Shown here: positions 33,702 to 45,789 of the stretch, piece by piece
How positions within the stretch are numbered: the first letter of the stretch is position 1
Layout: each line of letters starts with the position of its first letter
From: Akebia trifoliata
Taxonomy: Eukaryota > Streptophyta > Magnoliopsida > Ranunculales > Lardizabalaceae
Direction of reading: 5' to 3'
NCBI GenBank assembly: GCA_017979445.1
Contig: CM030706.1
Span: 17,470,967 to 17,534,966 of the forward strand
DNA: 64,000 nt
Program-made: the position numbers and the translations under genes
Notes under the pieces: model-generated
Told to the model about the DNA's origin: nothing
What the model saw: only the letters and a program-made list of their open reading frames with translations
Database searches by the model: none

Positions 33702-34350
33702 TGGAGTTGCTTGGTTTGATTTACCTATTCGATTTCAAGAAAGATGAGGAAAATGAAGTTTGATCAATCTCAATGCTTCGGTGTGATGGACGTCTTCTCA
33801 AATTTGTCCGAAGTGTCTCCTAGCTTTGTTGAGGCTCTTGAGGTTCACCTATGTGCTTGAGCTTCGAAAGAGAGGGGATGATCAAGAGGGAATGAAGCCA
33901 AGTGCTTCTCATTTATAGAAATGAGCATTCCAATGGCTTCTTGGCGATATTACCTTCATCTTGGCGGTGGCACCGTTTGTGTCATAGTGGTAAAAAATAT
34001 AATAGTTGGACGATGGAGGTATCATTGGCAATGGCACCACCAGAATGGTGGTTCTGCCACTTCCAAAAACAAAAGTGATTCGAAATGACTCATTGACTTT
34101 GGGGGCACTTCCACACATGTCGACGGCCATAATTTCAATGAAAATTATGCTCAAAGGGGAAGGGGACTTGAATGTGCAATGTTGAACTTGTATGGACATG
34201 TTCTAAGGTCCCACATGTATGTCTAATGGGTTAAGGGGTGGTCCATATACCTGATTGGGTTTGGCACACAAAATGATAGTTAATGAGGTGCGTACGTGTC
34301 GATGTGTCTGAGTTACATCTGCATGTGTCACCGCATGAAACATTGTTTCA
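33702..34350 (-). repeat. SIRE-type copia 3' LTR, truncated
   Basis: Aligns with 39359-39613 of the 5' LTR from TTGGTTTGATTTACCTATTC onward (TGCTTGAGCTTCGAAAGAGA, GGAATGAAGCCAAGTGCTTC) and then continues past the point where the other copy is broken. The end is set at ACATTGTTTCA (34350), the inverse of the LTR's other end TGAAAT; a tract CAAAAAAGGGGGAGAA (minus strand) follows a few bases further on. The first about 800 bp of the LTR present in the other copy (38555-39358) are missing here. Confidence 0.8.
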
Positions 34351-34659
34351 TAGGTGGGATTGTTTCTCCCCCTTTTTTGTCAGTACTTGACAAAGGGTGT
34401 AATCAACTCAATGCCAAAACACAAATTTACCTATAAGCACAAGTGAAAGAAAAGACATGCATTTTGCTAGATTTACCAATAAGAGCAACTTATGCATGGC
34501 AAAGGCATACCATAATGTTCAAAAATAGATTTACCTATATAGAGTATGAACACATGTTAAGAGAATGCACGGTGTAAAATATGACAATCAAGTACATTGT
34601 ATTCAAAATAGGTGCATGAATATGAATTGAACCTTGAAATTTACCAATACAGAGCATAG

Positions 34660-35051
34660 TCAAACACAATCATTTAGCAAAAATTGAGTCATGACCAAAA
34701 ATTGAGCAATGTCAAAACCAGCAGTGGGAGGAGGAACGGGCTTGACTAAAGGATGTGGAGCTGGAGCCAGAGCACAACGAGTTGGGTGCGGATGAGCAGG
34801 GGAAGCATTAATCATCGATTGGGTGGAGGCAAAATCTGAGTTCCTCGCTTGGCTATCATAGCAACTGCTAAAAACAACAAGAAAAAAGAAAATAGAAAAA
34901 GAAAATTGTTGATCATCATCATAGTTATGATGATTTGCAATGAAATACACTCAAATTTAAGAGATGATGGAGTAAGGGAATGAGAAACCAAAAGGATGCA
35001 AGAAGAGATGAAAAAAAGAGAGAGAAACCCTAAAAATACCCAATTTTTCAT
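34660..35051 (-). pseudogene. Remnant of an env-position ORF in the SIRE-type element
   Basis: Minus strand 35051-34812 ends AMIAKRGTQILPPPNR, which matches the AILMAKGGTNPPPRSS start of the long ORF at 57553-58650. The match places this piece at the same position, between pol and the 3' LTR. The rest of that ORF cannot be followed here; a frameshifted Pro-rich piece (34950-34660) may be its continuation. A purine-rich stretch (GAGATGAAAAAAAGAGAGAG) lies upstream in both copies. Confidence 0.55.
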
Positions 35052-35599
35052 GTGCTGGTAGTAGCATCTCCACTTGTTGCTAGAAATTTTTTAGAAATTT
35101 TTTTTCTGAAAATTATTTCAAAAGAGGCTACAAATTCTCAAATATGCCTATAAAAACACCTCCAATTGTTTTGCACAAAGAATTTTAAAAAATACACGTG
35201 AAAATCGAAAGTCAAAATCAGGTGACATGCCAACATGCGCATATGCCAATTTTCAACAAAAATGAACCAAATGACTTTTTCATATGCATTTTGACTTGTT
35301 TAAGAACAATAGGGATTAAAATTCTCAAATTGACCAATAAGGGTCGAGTTATTGAATAATGCACGTTTTCAGATAAAATAGTTAAACCAGCTCAATGAGA
35401 CACAAAACATGCCAATGTGTCAAGTTCGCATGAAAATGAGGCTATTCCTTAGATTTACCAATGTTGGTACGAAAAAATGGTCCTTGCAAAAGATTTTCCA
35501 ATAAAGGATTGAAATGGGGAGTAACCTTGCTCATCGAGTGTACTCATGCACTTTGCAACTTCTCAAAATTGACCTATTCATAAAGAACAGACTCCAATG
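35052..35599. other. Copia internal DNA without recognisable coding sequence
   Basis: AT-rich, stops in all frames. The integrase core, reverse transcriptase and RNase H expected here are absent, so this is 3' untranslated or junk left after a deletion of about 3 kb or more of pol. Confidence 0.45.
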
Positions 35600-36480
35600 G
35601 ACTTCTTCATGGAATCTAATGGTTTGGTGTTAGCATGTCTCTTATCACTTTGACTTCTGACTTTAGTGGGACCAACATGGTCCATATGTAGTAGAGCTAG
35701 GGGTTTTGAGGTAGCAAGATTAATTGTCTTTTTGTGGGTAGATTGACATCGTTTACCTATTTGGCATTCCCCACAAACATCTCTTGCTTATTTATCCAAC
35801 TTGGTTAATCCTCTGATTAAATCTTTTGAGGCTGGTTGAGATAGGTTTTTACAGTGAACGTGGTCAAGGTGTTTATGTCCCAATTGGACCTTATCAACCT
35901 GAGCCACATTACTCACACACGGAATAATGGGTTTTCCGATGTCTTCTATAACATAATGGTTATCGGATGTGCGGAGACCTTTCATCAAAATATTTCTTTT
36001 AGGATTGGAAATATCACACGCATTACGGTTGAAACTCACCATATGATTTCTGTCACATATCTGTGATATGCTCAAGAGGTTACGTTTTAAGCCTTCTACA
36101 TAGAACACATTTTCAACCTTGGGCATACTTGGTCTATTAACCGTGCCTCACCCAACAGTCCTAGCGGTGTTTTCATCACCAAAATGACAAAGCCTCCATC
36201 AAACTCAACAAAGTAATTGAACTGACTCCTGTCACCAGTCATATGTCTGGAGTATCCGCTATCTAGATACCATTGAGTGACACTTCCTTCTTTTAGAGCA
36301 GTTTGTATCACGAGGAACTTCTCTTTCCTAGAATTGATACTCCACATCAAGGTTTCTTTTGGGGATTTAGGATTGTGTTTAGGAGGAGTGGAAGCTTTTC
36401 TTCTTCTTCGTTTGCCCTTTTCTTTCCTGGGTGAGTTTTTATAGGGCGATCTGCATTTGTTGGGTGCTTTCAATTTGATT
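35600..36480 (-). pseudogene. SIRE-type copia protease and GAG-pre-integrase remains
   Basis: Minus strand: protease at 36,300-36,210 with QWYLDSGYSRHMTGD, the copia DSG active site still intact, although the usual Cys/Ala after DSG is Tyr. Then VENVFYVEGLKRNLLSISQI (36,120), and the GAG-pre-integrase part LGHKHLDHVHCKNLS and CGECQIGK in shifted frames. Integrase starts LALLHMDHVGPTKVRS (35,680) and is lost after SMKKSIGVCSL near 35,600. Order protease then integrase before reverse transcriptase is diagnostic of Ty1/copia. Stops and frameshifts are present. Confidence 0.85.
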
Positions 36481-38488
36481 TTCTACTTGTTGTCCTTTTG
36501 CACCACAAAATTCTACTTACTTGAACCAAAGATGTTCAGGGCAAGTTGTTTAAGCAAATCCCTTATATTGTTGTCCAATTTGGGAGCAGTGACTTTCTTT
36601 TTCCTTTTGGACTTAGGTGGTTCTTGCCTTTTGGAAGAATCTCCTTCTTGCAATGCCTAACCTGTTTGACCATAGAAGATTTACCTATCTGAGATTGGGT
36701 GGTCTTGGAGTTGTTGTTCTTGGGATTGGTACATTTGAACTTCATATGACCCAATACTCCACAGGTATGGCACGTGACGAGTTTAATAGGCTTTTCATTG
36801 GAAACATACAATTCTCTATGAACAAAGCCAGTGGGTGGGGGGGAGGAGGTATAGTTGCTATATACCTATCATAACCCAAGCCCCCTCTATCCCCATAGGG
36901 CTTTTGAACTTGTAAGAGTTTCTCAAGCTCTGCACTACCTTGAGTATAGTTATGCTCTAATCTAGCATTTGAGATTGTAGCTCATTGACTTCCGACTTTA
37001 GTTTCTCATTTTCTTCATGAGTCCTACAAAATTCAATGTTTAGACGAGCTACAGTGGCATTTTTCATGTTTAGATTAGATCTTAATTTATTCATACTTGA
37101 GAGGACCTTATCTTTCTCATTAGACAACTTCTCAGATTGTGTGAGAAGGTTATATTGTCTTTCATGGGTTGTTTCAAGTTGTATTTTGATTTCATTCAAT
37201 TCAAGCCCTAAGGAGCGTTTGTCTTCGATCGCCTTGTCATATTCAGTCTTAAGATGTTCTGATTTCAACTTTTCTTGACCTTGTTTTTTGATTAGTTTGA
37301 CATGACATAGACTAACTTGTTATAAGCTGACTGAAGAACCATGTATTCATTATCATCACCATCCTCTTCTTCTTCATCTGAGGAGGTGGCATGAGGGGAG
37401 GTAGGTTCATATAACTCTTCTTCAACCTCATCTTCATCTACTTCTGGGATGGAACATGTAGTGGATGCCATAAGGATCCGGAGGATGTTGTAGTCTTCAG
37501 AGTCTAAAGACGTAACTTGTTCTTCCTTACCTTCTGACTCATTTGAATCATCTCACGTGGCTTTAGCCATGTTTGTGCCATTAGTCTTGGATCTTAAGGA
37601 ACCTTCAAACTTTGGTTTGGTGGGGCACACATTCGGGAAGTGACCTCGGTCACTACACGTATAACACTCAGTGTCTTCCCTTGGCTTAGATGAAGATTTA
37701 CCTATAGGTACATGTCTATCAATTGGATGACTGCATTTACTGGTATTACTAGGTCCTCTTCTTTTGAAGAATTTATGAAACTTCGAGGTTAATAAAGCCA
37801 AGTTTTCATCATCCAATTCAGTCTCCTCATCTTCCTCAATTATGATTTTCCCTTTTGAGGGAGGACCTTTGAGATGGAGCTCAAAAGTAGTGAGTGAACC
37901 CTTGAGTTCTTCAATAGTCATGGTCTCAACATCTCGATATTCCTTGATTGAGGTAACCTTAGATGTGAACCTCTTTGACAGATCCTGAGGGACTGTCTCC
38001 CCTAAATAAAACATAAAGTTACAAATGTCACTCAAACGTGCATAAATTTTTTTGATAGTTTCACTTTCCTCCATCTTAGTGTTTTCAAATTGAGTATGGA
38101 AGGGTTGAAGTTAAGACTTCTTGACAATACTTGAGCCTTCGTGCGTGGCCTCTAGAATTTTCCAAGCTTGCTTGGTTGACTAACACATGCATATCCATTG
38201 ATATTCATCATCGATAATGGCACTTGTAATGGTGTTAAGAGCCTTAAAGTTATTATTACTGTCTATTTTATCTTGCTTTATCCATTTCTTTGATGGTTTC
38301 GAAATTGTAGTAGTGACACCATCTACTTTGACGGTGTCAACGGGAGGTACCTAACCTTCCTCAATCATGGTCCTCATATCCTTACTTAGGGAGTTGATGT
38401 ATATCATTATTTTATTCTTCAAAAATACATACTTGATACCATCAAACATGGGTGGATGAGCCGAGGACCATTTGTCAGCTCCAGACAT
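36481..38488 (-). pseudogene. SIRE-type copia gag with coiled coil and two zinc knuckles
   Basis: The start ATG at 38488 gives MSGADKWSSAHPPMFDG. Three stops follow (after MIEEG, CMC and KKS). The gag core is open at 38074-37553: ETIKKIYARLSDICNFMFYL, YRDVETMTIEELKGSL, and the first zinc knuckle CYTCSDRGHFPNVC. A Glu/Asp-rich segment (37,430-37,340) precedes a 103-residue coiled coil (37268-36957: KRSLGLELNEIKIQLETTHE). The second knuckle CHTCGVLGHMKFKC lies near 36,770. A long gag with coiled coil and a second knuckle is typical of the SIRE/Maximus lineage. Packages the element RNA in life; here a pseudogene. Confidence 0.85.
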
Positions 38489-38540
38489 GATTCAAAGTTA
38501 AGGATCAATTCAAGGTTGTTAGACCTTTCTAGAGTAACCA

Positions 38541-38552
38541 GCTCTGATACCA
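38541..38552 (-). other. Copia primer-binding site
   Basis: Minus strand TGGTATCAGAGC, the standard sequence complementary to the 3' end of initiator tRNA-Met, two bases from the LTR end TTTCA. Confirms orientation and the 5' LTR to its right. Confidence 0.95.
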
Positions 38553-38554
38553 AT

Positions 38555-39613
38555 TGAAATTACGTGCTTTGAACGTCAAGTCCTAGAGGGAAGTGAATAC
38601 GAAAATTTAAAATTCTTTTTAAATGTGTGCACTTAGATATTTCTAATTTTCCTACAAGTACGTTCTAAGTGTCAATTCACGTGGTCCCAATTTGATGCTA
38701 AGTTTTATGTATGTAATTTGATAAATTATGCAAAATCTGATTTGGGGCTTTCAATACATGTCATTCATGTCAATGGGTTTAACCATACAAGGCATATCCA
38801 TTCATGACAACATACAAGATTTTGCACAAGTTGGCAAAATTCAAAGATGCATGAGACAAACTATTTATAGTGGTTCAGGAATTGTGCCTACTTCTACTCC
38901 CAAGAAAACCAAATCGATGATTCTTTAGCTATCACTAAAACATAGGTTTTTTGTTCACTTCAAACCGTACATAGAATTTTGTAGGCTAATTCTAAAACCT
39001 TGAGATCGAGTAAACCGCATCTACTTGAAATAAAAATTTTCACTAGGACAAATCCTAAACCTTAAGATCGAGTGAAACGCATCCACTAGAAATGGTATTT
39101 TTTGCTAGGAAAAAAACTAAAACCTTAAGTTTGAGATAACCGCATCCTTTCGAAATGAAGTTTTTTTCCCTAGGAAAAATCCTCAACCTCTAGTTACTTG
39201 ACTTGAGTCTTCGACTCAACCAACGCTCGATTTTAGATAAAAACAAGGAAACTTTTATACAAAACAAGGACTTACTCAAAATCAAAGGATTTGCCTATCG
39301 AGTATGTTGAGTTTGTCGGTCCTTGGATATACACTTCTTCTGTCGTCTATCGCTCCTTGCTTGGTTTGATTTGCTTATTCGGTTGCAAGGAAGATGAGGG
39401 AAGTGAAGCTTGACATATCTTGATGCTTCGGCATGATGAACATCGTCTTGAATTCACTCAAGTGTCTCTTAGCTTCGTTGAGACACTTGAGGTTTACCTA
39501 TGTGCTTGAGCTTCGAAAGAGAGGTAATGATCAATAGGGAATGAAGCCAAGTACTTCTCATTTATAGAAATGAACATTCCAGCAGCTTCTTGGTAGTGGC
39601 ACCTCCATGTTGG
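38555..39613 (-). repeat. SIRE-type copia 5' LTR, broken by the Ogre insertion
   Basis: Left end TGAAATTACGTG next to the primer-binding site; right end cut at 39613, where the Ogre LTR starts TGAAATCACC. It matches 33702 onward in its last 255 bp. Inside (39,000-39,190) a unit of about 70 bp with CCTTAAGATCGAGTGAAACGC recurs three times. The remainder of this LTR should follow the Ogre element at its far side but was not found at 56,173. Confidence 0.85.
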
Positions 39614-40129
39614 TGAAATCACCTCGACCCCCGCCGGTCCGCTAAATAACGGATAGGGGTCTGATATACGTATCTTGAGGATTTTAAAAGAATAGGGATT
39701 CGTCACCAAGTTTAGGTCTAGGAACCAAAATTAACTCCAAATGGATATGGGTCGGTCCACGGATCAGAGAGATGGGTAAGGGGTCAGGTTACGGGTTTCA
39801 GAAGGTGTTAGGCATCGAACCCGTCTGATCGAGATGATCGGTCTTTACTACGATCCAAAACTAACCTATGGTCAACGAGATAAGACTAGGATGAAGACCA
39901 TGGTCTAATCATCATCATCAGTTTATGTCTGATTTGCCAAACGAATCTTATGGTTAAGATAATTACATAGATTCTCGAATTTCGTATAAAAGGAATCCCA
40001 CGATTTAATAAGACTTACGTGGCACCAAAAATTAATGGATCAATTCGGTCACATTTTGAATAATATGAAATCGATTCTCAATGCCATGTATACAACATGA
40101 GTGAATTGGCTCATTGACAAAATTTTATT

Positions 40130-41060
40130 AAAGAAATTCGATTTTTTGAATTGCCATGTGACAACATTTTATCAAAGAAATTTGATTTCGAAATCGCCAC
40201 GTATGTCCTAAAATCAATGAGTCAACCCACACATTTATTGATCAAAGAAATTTTGATTTTTGAATTGCTACGCATATTAAAATCAGTGAGTCAACCCACA
40301 CATTTTTAACCAAAGAAATTCAATTTTTGAACTGCCACGTGCATCCTAAAATCAGTAAGTTAACTCACAAATTATTAATCAAAGAAATCTGATTTTTGAA
40401 TTATCACGTGCATCCTAAAATCAGCGAGTTAACTCACAAATTATTAATCAAAGTAATCCGATTTTCGAATTGCCACGTGTATTAAAATCAGTGAGCAACT
40501 CGTTGTTCAATTTCATAGGAAATTTCGGTTTCTAATGCACATGAAAATCAGTGAATTGACTCGTTGATTTTCATTGAGAAAATCGATTTTTTAATTTTTC
40601 GTGTATTAAAAAATTCAATGAATTGATTAATACCAATATTAATGAGTTGAGCCACACATTATTAATCAAAGAAAATCAATTTTTTTTTAATTGTCACGTA
40701 AATTAAAATCAGTGAGTTAAGCCATAAATTTTTTATCAAATAAATCTTGATTTTTGAAATGGCACGTGTATTAAAATCAATGAGTCGACTCACATACTCG
40801 ATTTTATAGAAAATCTCTATTTAGAATTTTCAATGCACACAAAAAATCAATGAGTTGACTCATGCGCCCATTTCATAGAAAGTTTTAATTTGGGATTTTC
40901 AATGTATACAAAATCAGTGAGTTGGCTTACATATTCATTTTATAGAGAAAAAAATCAATTCAAATTTCTAATGTATCCAAAATTAGTGAGTCAACTCAAC
41001 AATTTTGATTAAGGAAATCTTGATTTTTTAAAATCGTCATGTGCACCAAACTTAATGAAT
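40130..41060. repeat. Tandem array of about 69 bp inside the LTR
   Basis: Unit roughly TTTTGAATTGCCACGTGCAT, CCTAAAATCAGTGAGTCAAC, CCACACATTATTAATCAAAG, AAATC. The AAATCAGTGA block starts at 40211, 40280, 40349, 40418 and 40485 (pitch 69, 69, 69, 67), then 40545 and on with decay. Many units carry CACGTG, a palindrome that in plants can act as a G-box core. The partial 5' LTR has the first three units. Confidence 0.88.
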
Positions 41061-41879
41061 TCGCCTATATATTTCGCAAAATCGACGAATTGATCCATTA
41101 ATATTACAAAATAAGAAAATTGATCTGGTAATATTAATAATCAATTGGTTAATCCATCAATATTTCAGAAAATTTAAAAATTCCCATTAGTGTCACGTAC
41201 ACCTCAAAAATTGACGAATCCATTCGGGTACATAAAAAATTATGAAGTCAAGAATAAATAAATGAAATAAAAAAGTAAATAAAAAAAAAGATAAATTACC
41301 TTTGTCGAATGATTTCAGATGCTTGGATTTCTTCAACAAAAACTCGAAATAACTTATGAATAATGACGTGATCTTGCGAGTTTGATATATGAATATTTCT
41401 CTTAAATCAAATTTTTTTCTTTGAGGGTAACGAAGAAGACGTTAATGGAGGTACGACTATGACTGAATTTTTTTTTTTATGGTAAAGAGAGAAGGAGAGA
41501 GGAATTAAGGATGTTAATAGAGAAGAAGGTGTGACTTTTTTTTTTGTTTAGAAGGAAGAAGAAGGTTGTAAGTTTAATGGTGAAAAAAATGTTAATTTTT
41601 TTTTTAAATGGTAGCCTCAAAAATGTTTTTTCTCCTTTTTTATGATTCCTTTAATCTTCTTTTATGGTGGTTCTACTATCAAACATGAGAGAGGGAGAAA
41701 TGGGAGTGATGGTGGAGGACATGGGTAGTTATGAGAAGTTGGAGAGAGGGAGATAGAGGACATGGGGAAAAAAATGTGTGTCCACGTATTTTCTTTCTCT
41801 CTTTTTTTATTTTTTATTTTTTTATTTTTGAAGAATGGGGGTGGTAATCCCACGCTACTCGCCTTAATGATCTCTCATA

Positions 41880-42740
41880 GATCATTAAATTGATTGGTCG
41901 ATTGGAATTCGATTTTAATTCAATCCGATTTTGATTTTAATTTGATCGAGTGAATTTTATTTTTGGTTGATTAATTTAATTTTGAATTCGATTGATCGAT
42001 TTTAGTTTTGAATTTAGTTGATCGATTTTAATTGGTCGATTAGATTTTAATTTTAAGGTTAATTGATGGATGGGATTTTGATTTGAAAATTTGATGGATT
42101 TTAATTTTCACTTTGCTTAATCGATTGAATTTTAATTTGACTTTTGTTTGATTATGATTTGATTTTGATTTTTTTTTTTAAATTTGATTTGGTTGATTCA
42201 ATTTTAATTTGATTTTAATTTTATTTTGATTGGTTGATCGATTTGATTGATTCGAATGATTTTCAACTTGATTTTCAATTTGATTTTGAATTGAATTAAT
42301 ATTGATTTTTTTCGATACTTTAATTTAATATTTAAGTTTGATGTTTAAATTTTGATTTTGATTTTGTATTTCAATTTGATTTTAAAATTTGATTTGGTTG
42401 ATTCAATTTTAATTTAATTTTGATTTTATTTTGATTGGTTAATAAATTCGATTTAATTTTACTTTTTAATTGGTTAAATGATTTTTAACTTGATTTTGAT
42501 TTTGTATTTTAATTGGTTTCTTGATTTTTAATTTAAACTTAATTTTTATTTTGTATTTTAATTGAAATTTAATTTGATTTTCAATTTTAAATTTTTGTTA
42601 AATTTTAAATTTTAATTTGATCTTGGTTTAGTTTAATTTTCAATTTGAATTTTATTTTGATTTTTGGTTTAAATTTGATTTGAATTTTAAATTGATTTCT
42701 TGGTTGAATTTTAGTTTGATTTTCGATTTAAATTTTATTT
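41880..42740. repeat. T-rich, C-poor low-complexity tract in the LTR
   Basis: Variations on TTTTGATTTTAATTTGATTT over about 860 bp with very little C on the plus strand, hence very little G on the element's own sense strand. It lies in U3, between the LTR start and the likely promoter. No open frame. Confidence 0.85.
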
Positions 42741-43170
42741 TCCTAGAGATCAGGGTCTCTATGTTAGAGTTGGATATTGAGGGTCATCTTGGTGATTTTG
42801 GTGATTTTTTACGGATTTTTTTGAATTTTAGTGTAAGGTTTCTTTTAGTCACTGTGTGAGTATTTCTAAATTCCAAAGTTATATTTTTCTAGTGTAGCGA
42901 AGTCTCTAAGTTCTCGAACTGTGTAGCGAACCTAAGCGTATGTGCTTGCTAAATCGGGTGTAAGGTGTAGCGATCCTAAGCGTGCGTAAATTTTTATGTC
43001 GAGTCGTGACGAGTACGGGGGACGAAAAGACTAGAAACAGAAGGAATCTAACAGTACTCACAAGCCTTCGAATTCTTTTATGCTCATCATTAGGAATCCA
43101 CAACAGTCGACTGACGAATTGTTGAATTAGGCAGAGGCAAAAATGGGGTGTCTACAGATGCCCCTCTTTG

Positions 43171-43489
43171 GCAAAGGGTGGAAGCAAACTAGATGCCCAA
43201 TCTATTGTGGTAGATAGTGCGACATCCAAATGCCAAATCTAGTGACAGTCCATTTTGCAGCCTGATTCGACAATTTGTCGAAGCGTCCAGATCCTTGAGG
43301 GTAACCTTTCCTTGGAAAAATGTCAGATCCTTGAATTTTGAAAATTTTCCTTGACTAATGCGAGTGCACGTGTGTGGTATTGTGTAGTGATAATTTTGAA
43401 AATGCGCATCTCCATTCTGCACATTCATGCTAAGAGGATAGCAAACTATGTAAGGTCAACATAAAATTTGTGTAACATGTTTTTTCATA
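43171..43489 (-). other. 3' untranslated sequence next to the polypurine tract
   Basis: No coding trace. Contains AGATGCCC repeated at 43,157 and 43,192 and a short open frame on the minus strand without similarity. Typical untranslated sequence before the 3' LTR. Confidence 0.45.
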
Positions 43490-45180
43490 AAATCAGATAA
43501 ATCTGAGAAAAATCTGAGCATAAACTGAGCAGGTCTGAGTAAAATCTAAGATAAATCTCGACAGGTCTGAGCAAGATCCGAAAAAACCCTCGACGGCATC
43601 TTAGCAAAATTCGAGAAATAATCTCGGTAAGTCTGAGTAAAATCTGAGTAAGTCTGAGAATAATCCGAGATGAATCTCAACTAGTTTGAGCAAAATCCGA
43701 GAAGACCCTCGGTGGCATCTGAGCAAAATCTGAGAAAACCCTCGGCGATATCTAAGCAAAATCTGAGAAAGAATCTTAGCAGGTATGAGTAAGTCTGAGA
43801 ATAATCTGAGACGAATCTCGGCGGGTCTGAGCAAAATCTGAGAAGACCCTCGACGGCATCTGAGTAAAATCCGAGAAAACCCTCGACGGTATCTGAGCAA
43901 AATCCGAGAAAGAATCTCGGCAGGTCTGAGTAAGTCTGAGAATAATCCAAGACGAATCTCGATGGGTCTGAGCAAAATTCGAGAAAGAATCTCGGCGGGT
44001 CTGAGTAAAATCTGAGTAGAGTCTGAGTAAAATCGGAGAAAACCCTTGACGATATTTGAGCAAAATCCAAGAAAGAATCTCGGCAGGTCTGAGTAAGTCT
44101 GAGAATAATCCAAGACGAATATCGACGGGTCTAAGCAAAATCTGAGAAGACCCTCGGCGGCATCTAATCAAAATCTAAGAAAACCCTCGGCAGTATCTGA
44201 GCAAAATTTGATAAAGAATCTCGACAGGTCTAAGTAAGTCTGAGAATAATCCGAGACGAATCTCGACGGGTCTAAGTAAAATCCGAGAAGACCTTCAGCG
44301 GCATCTGAGCAAAATCCGAGAAAACCCTCGGCGGCGTCTGAGCAAAATCCGAGAAAAAATCTCGGCAGGTCTGAGTAAGTCTGAGAATAATCCGAGATGA
44401 ATCTCGGCGGGTCTGAGCAAAATTCGAGAAGTCCCTCGGCGGCATCTGAGCAAAATTTGAGAAAACCCTCTGCGGCGTCTGAGCAAAATCCGAGAACACC
44501 TTCGACGGTATCTGAGCAAAATCCGAGAAAACCCTCGGCGGTATTTGAGAAAAATCCGAGAAAACCCTCGGCGACCTTTGAGCAAAATCCGAGAAAACCC
44601 TCTGCGGTGTCTGAGCAAAATCTGAGAAAACCCTTGGTGGCGTCTGAGCAAAATCCGAGAAAACCTTTGGCAGTATCTAAGCAAAATCTGAGAAACCCTC
44701 GGCGGTATCTGAGCAAAATCCGAGAAGACCCTCGACGGTATCTGAGCAAAATCCAAGAAAGCCCTCGACGACATCTGAGTAAAATCCGAGAACCCTCGAC
44801 GGTATCTGAGCAAAATCTTAGAAGACCCTCGACGGTATCTGAGCAAAATCCAAGAAGACCCTCGGTGGTATCTGAGCAAGATTCGAGAAGACCCTCGGCG
44901 GTATCTGAGAAAAATTGAGAAAACCCTCGACGGTATCTGAGCAAAATTCGAGAAACCCTCTGTGGTATATGAGCAAAATCTGAGAAAGCCCTCGGCGACA
45001 TCTGAGCAAAATCCGAGAAGACCCTCGATGGTATCTAAGCAAAATAAGAGAAAGCCCTCGGCGACATCTGAGCAAAATTCAAGAAACCCACGGCGGTATC
45101 TGAGCAAAATCCGAGAAGACCCTCGGTGGTATCTGAGCAAAATTCGAGAAGGAATCTCGACAGGTCTGAGTAAATCTCAT
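43490..45180. repeat. 33-bp minisatellite with a 141-bp higher-order repeat
   Basis: Unit GAGCAAAATCCGAGAAAACC plus CTCGGCGGTATCT, 33 bp; for example starts at 44481, 44514, 44547 and 44580. From 43,490 to 44,420 units are grouped in a higher-order repeat marked by AGTCTGAGAATAATCCGAGA at 43651, 43792, 43933, 44096, 44237 and 44378 (steps 141, 141, 163, 141, 141). From 44,420 to 45,140 it is a plain 33-bp array of about 22 copies. Because 33 is a multiple of three and the unit lacks stops, several frames stay open for 130-281 codons on both strands; these are not proteins. It lies between integrase and 3' LTR. Confidence 0.96.
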
Positions 45181-45789
45181 TCCATAGGAACCACAATTTT
45201 TATATATATATTTATTTAGAAAATGTTAGATCTACATTTTAACTTTCTTTGAACCTCAGGGGTTTTCAAAAAATACTATCGAAAAGGTAACCTTTAATTT
45301 TAGATTTTCCTTATCCTTTGCGGCAGGATTTAATCAGGCTTAAGAAAAAAAATACCCCTAGTTTGATAGGATCTTACACTGGGGATAATAGAACAAATTT
45401 TGAAAAGACATGCCCCTAATGTAGGGGGAAAATAAGTATACTTTAGAATAAAATGAGAAGTGCCCCCCAATTAGAAGTTTTAGATTACCACAAGTGCAAT
45501 AAGGATTCACTTTTAAATATTCTTATTGCACTTGTTCGAACTACGTCAGGCTCATCTGTTGGAAATAAATATTCACTTCTGAGATTCATCTTGGAGATCA
45601 CGTTCTTTCCCCTTTGTCTCGTTTGGGAACGTAAACTTTTTCATATCAATCGTAGACGAGATACATGTGACTTCTAAGTCTTTGCCTGACTTAAACTGGG
45701 TATTGAAGCTTGGTCATTCAGACTTCTGATGTTCTGACTCAGCTCGTCTTTTCAAATTCTCGGTTCGATGGAGATTTCTTTCGATTACT
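45181..45789 (-). other. 3' untranslated sequence, no gene seen
   Basis: Between the 33-bp array and the next small repeat. AT-rich; contains GGATTT-type phrases but no coding trace. An open frame at 45453-45677 (plus) has no recognisable similarity. Confidence 0.45.

Larger units (their letters stand above)
39614..43156 (-). repeat. 3' LTR of the second Ogre element
   Basis: 3543 bp with ends TGAAATCACC and GGGGTGTCTACA, so on the minus strand it starts TGTAGACACCCC, like the other Ogre LTR. The polypurine tract AAAGAGGGGCATC (minus strand) abuts it at 43157-43170. Bases 39614-40305 match the partial 5' LTR 55477-56172 with scattered single-base differences. It holds a tandem array at 40130-41060 and a T-rich tract at 41880-42740. 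A polypyrimidine-purine region with GGAGAGGGAGATAG lies at 41,700-41,760. Confidence 0.9.

Noticed and set aside
43601..45140. Open frames of 129-281 codons on both strands
   Set aside because: All lie in the 33-bp array; they stay open only because the period is a multiple of three and the unit lacks stops.
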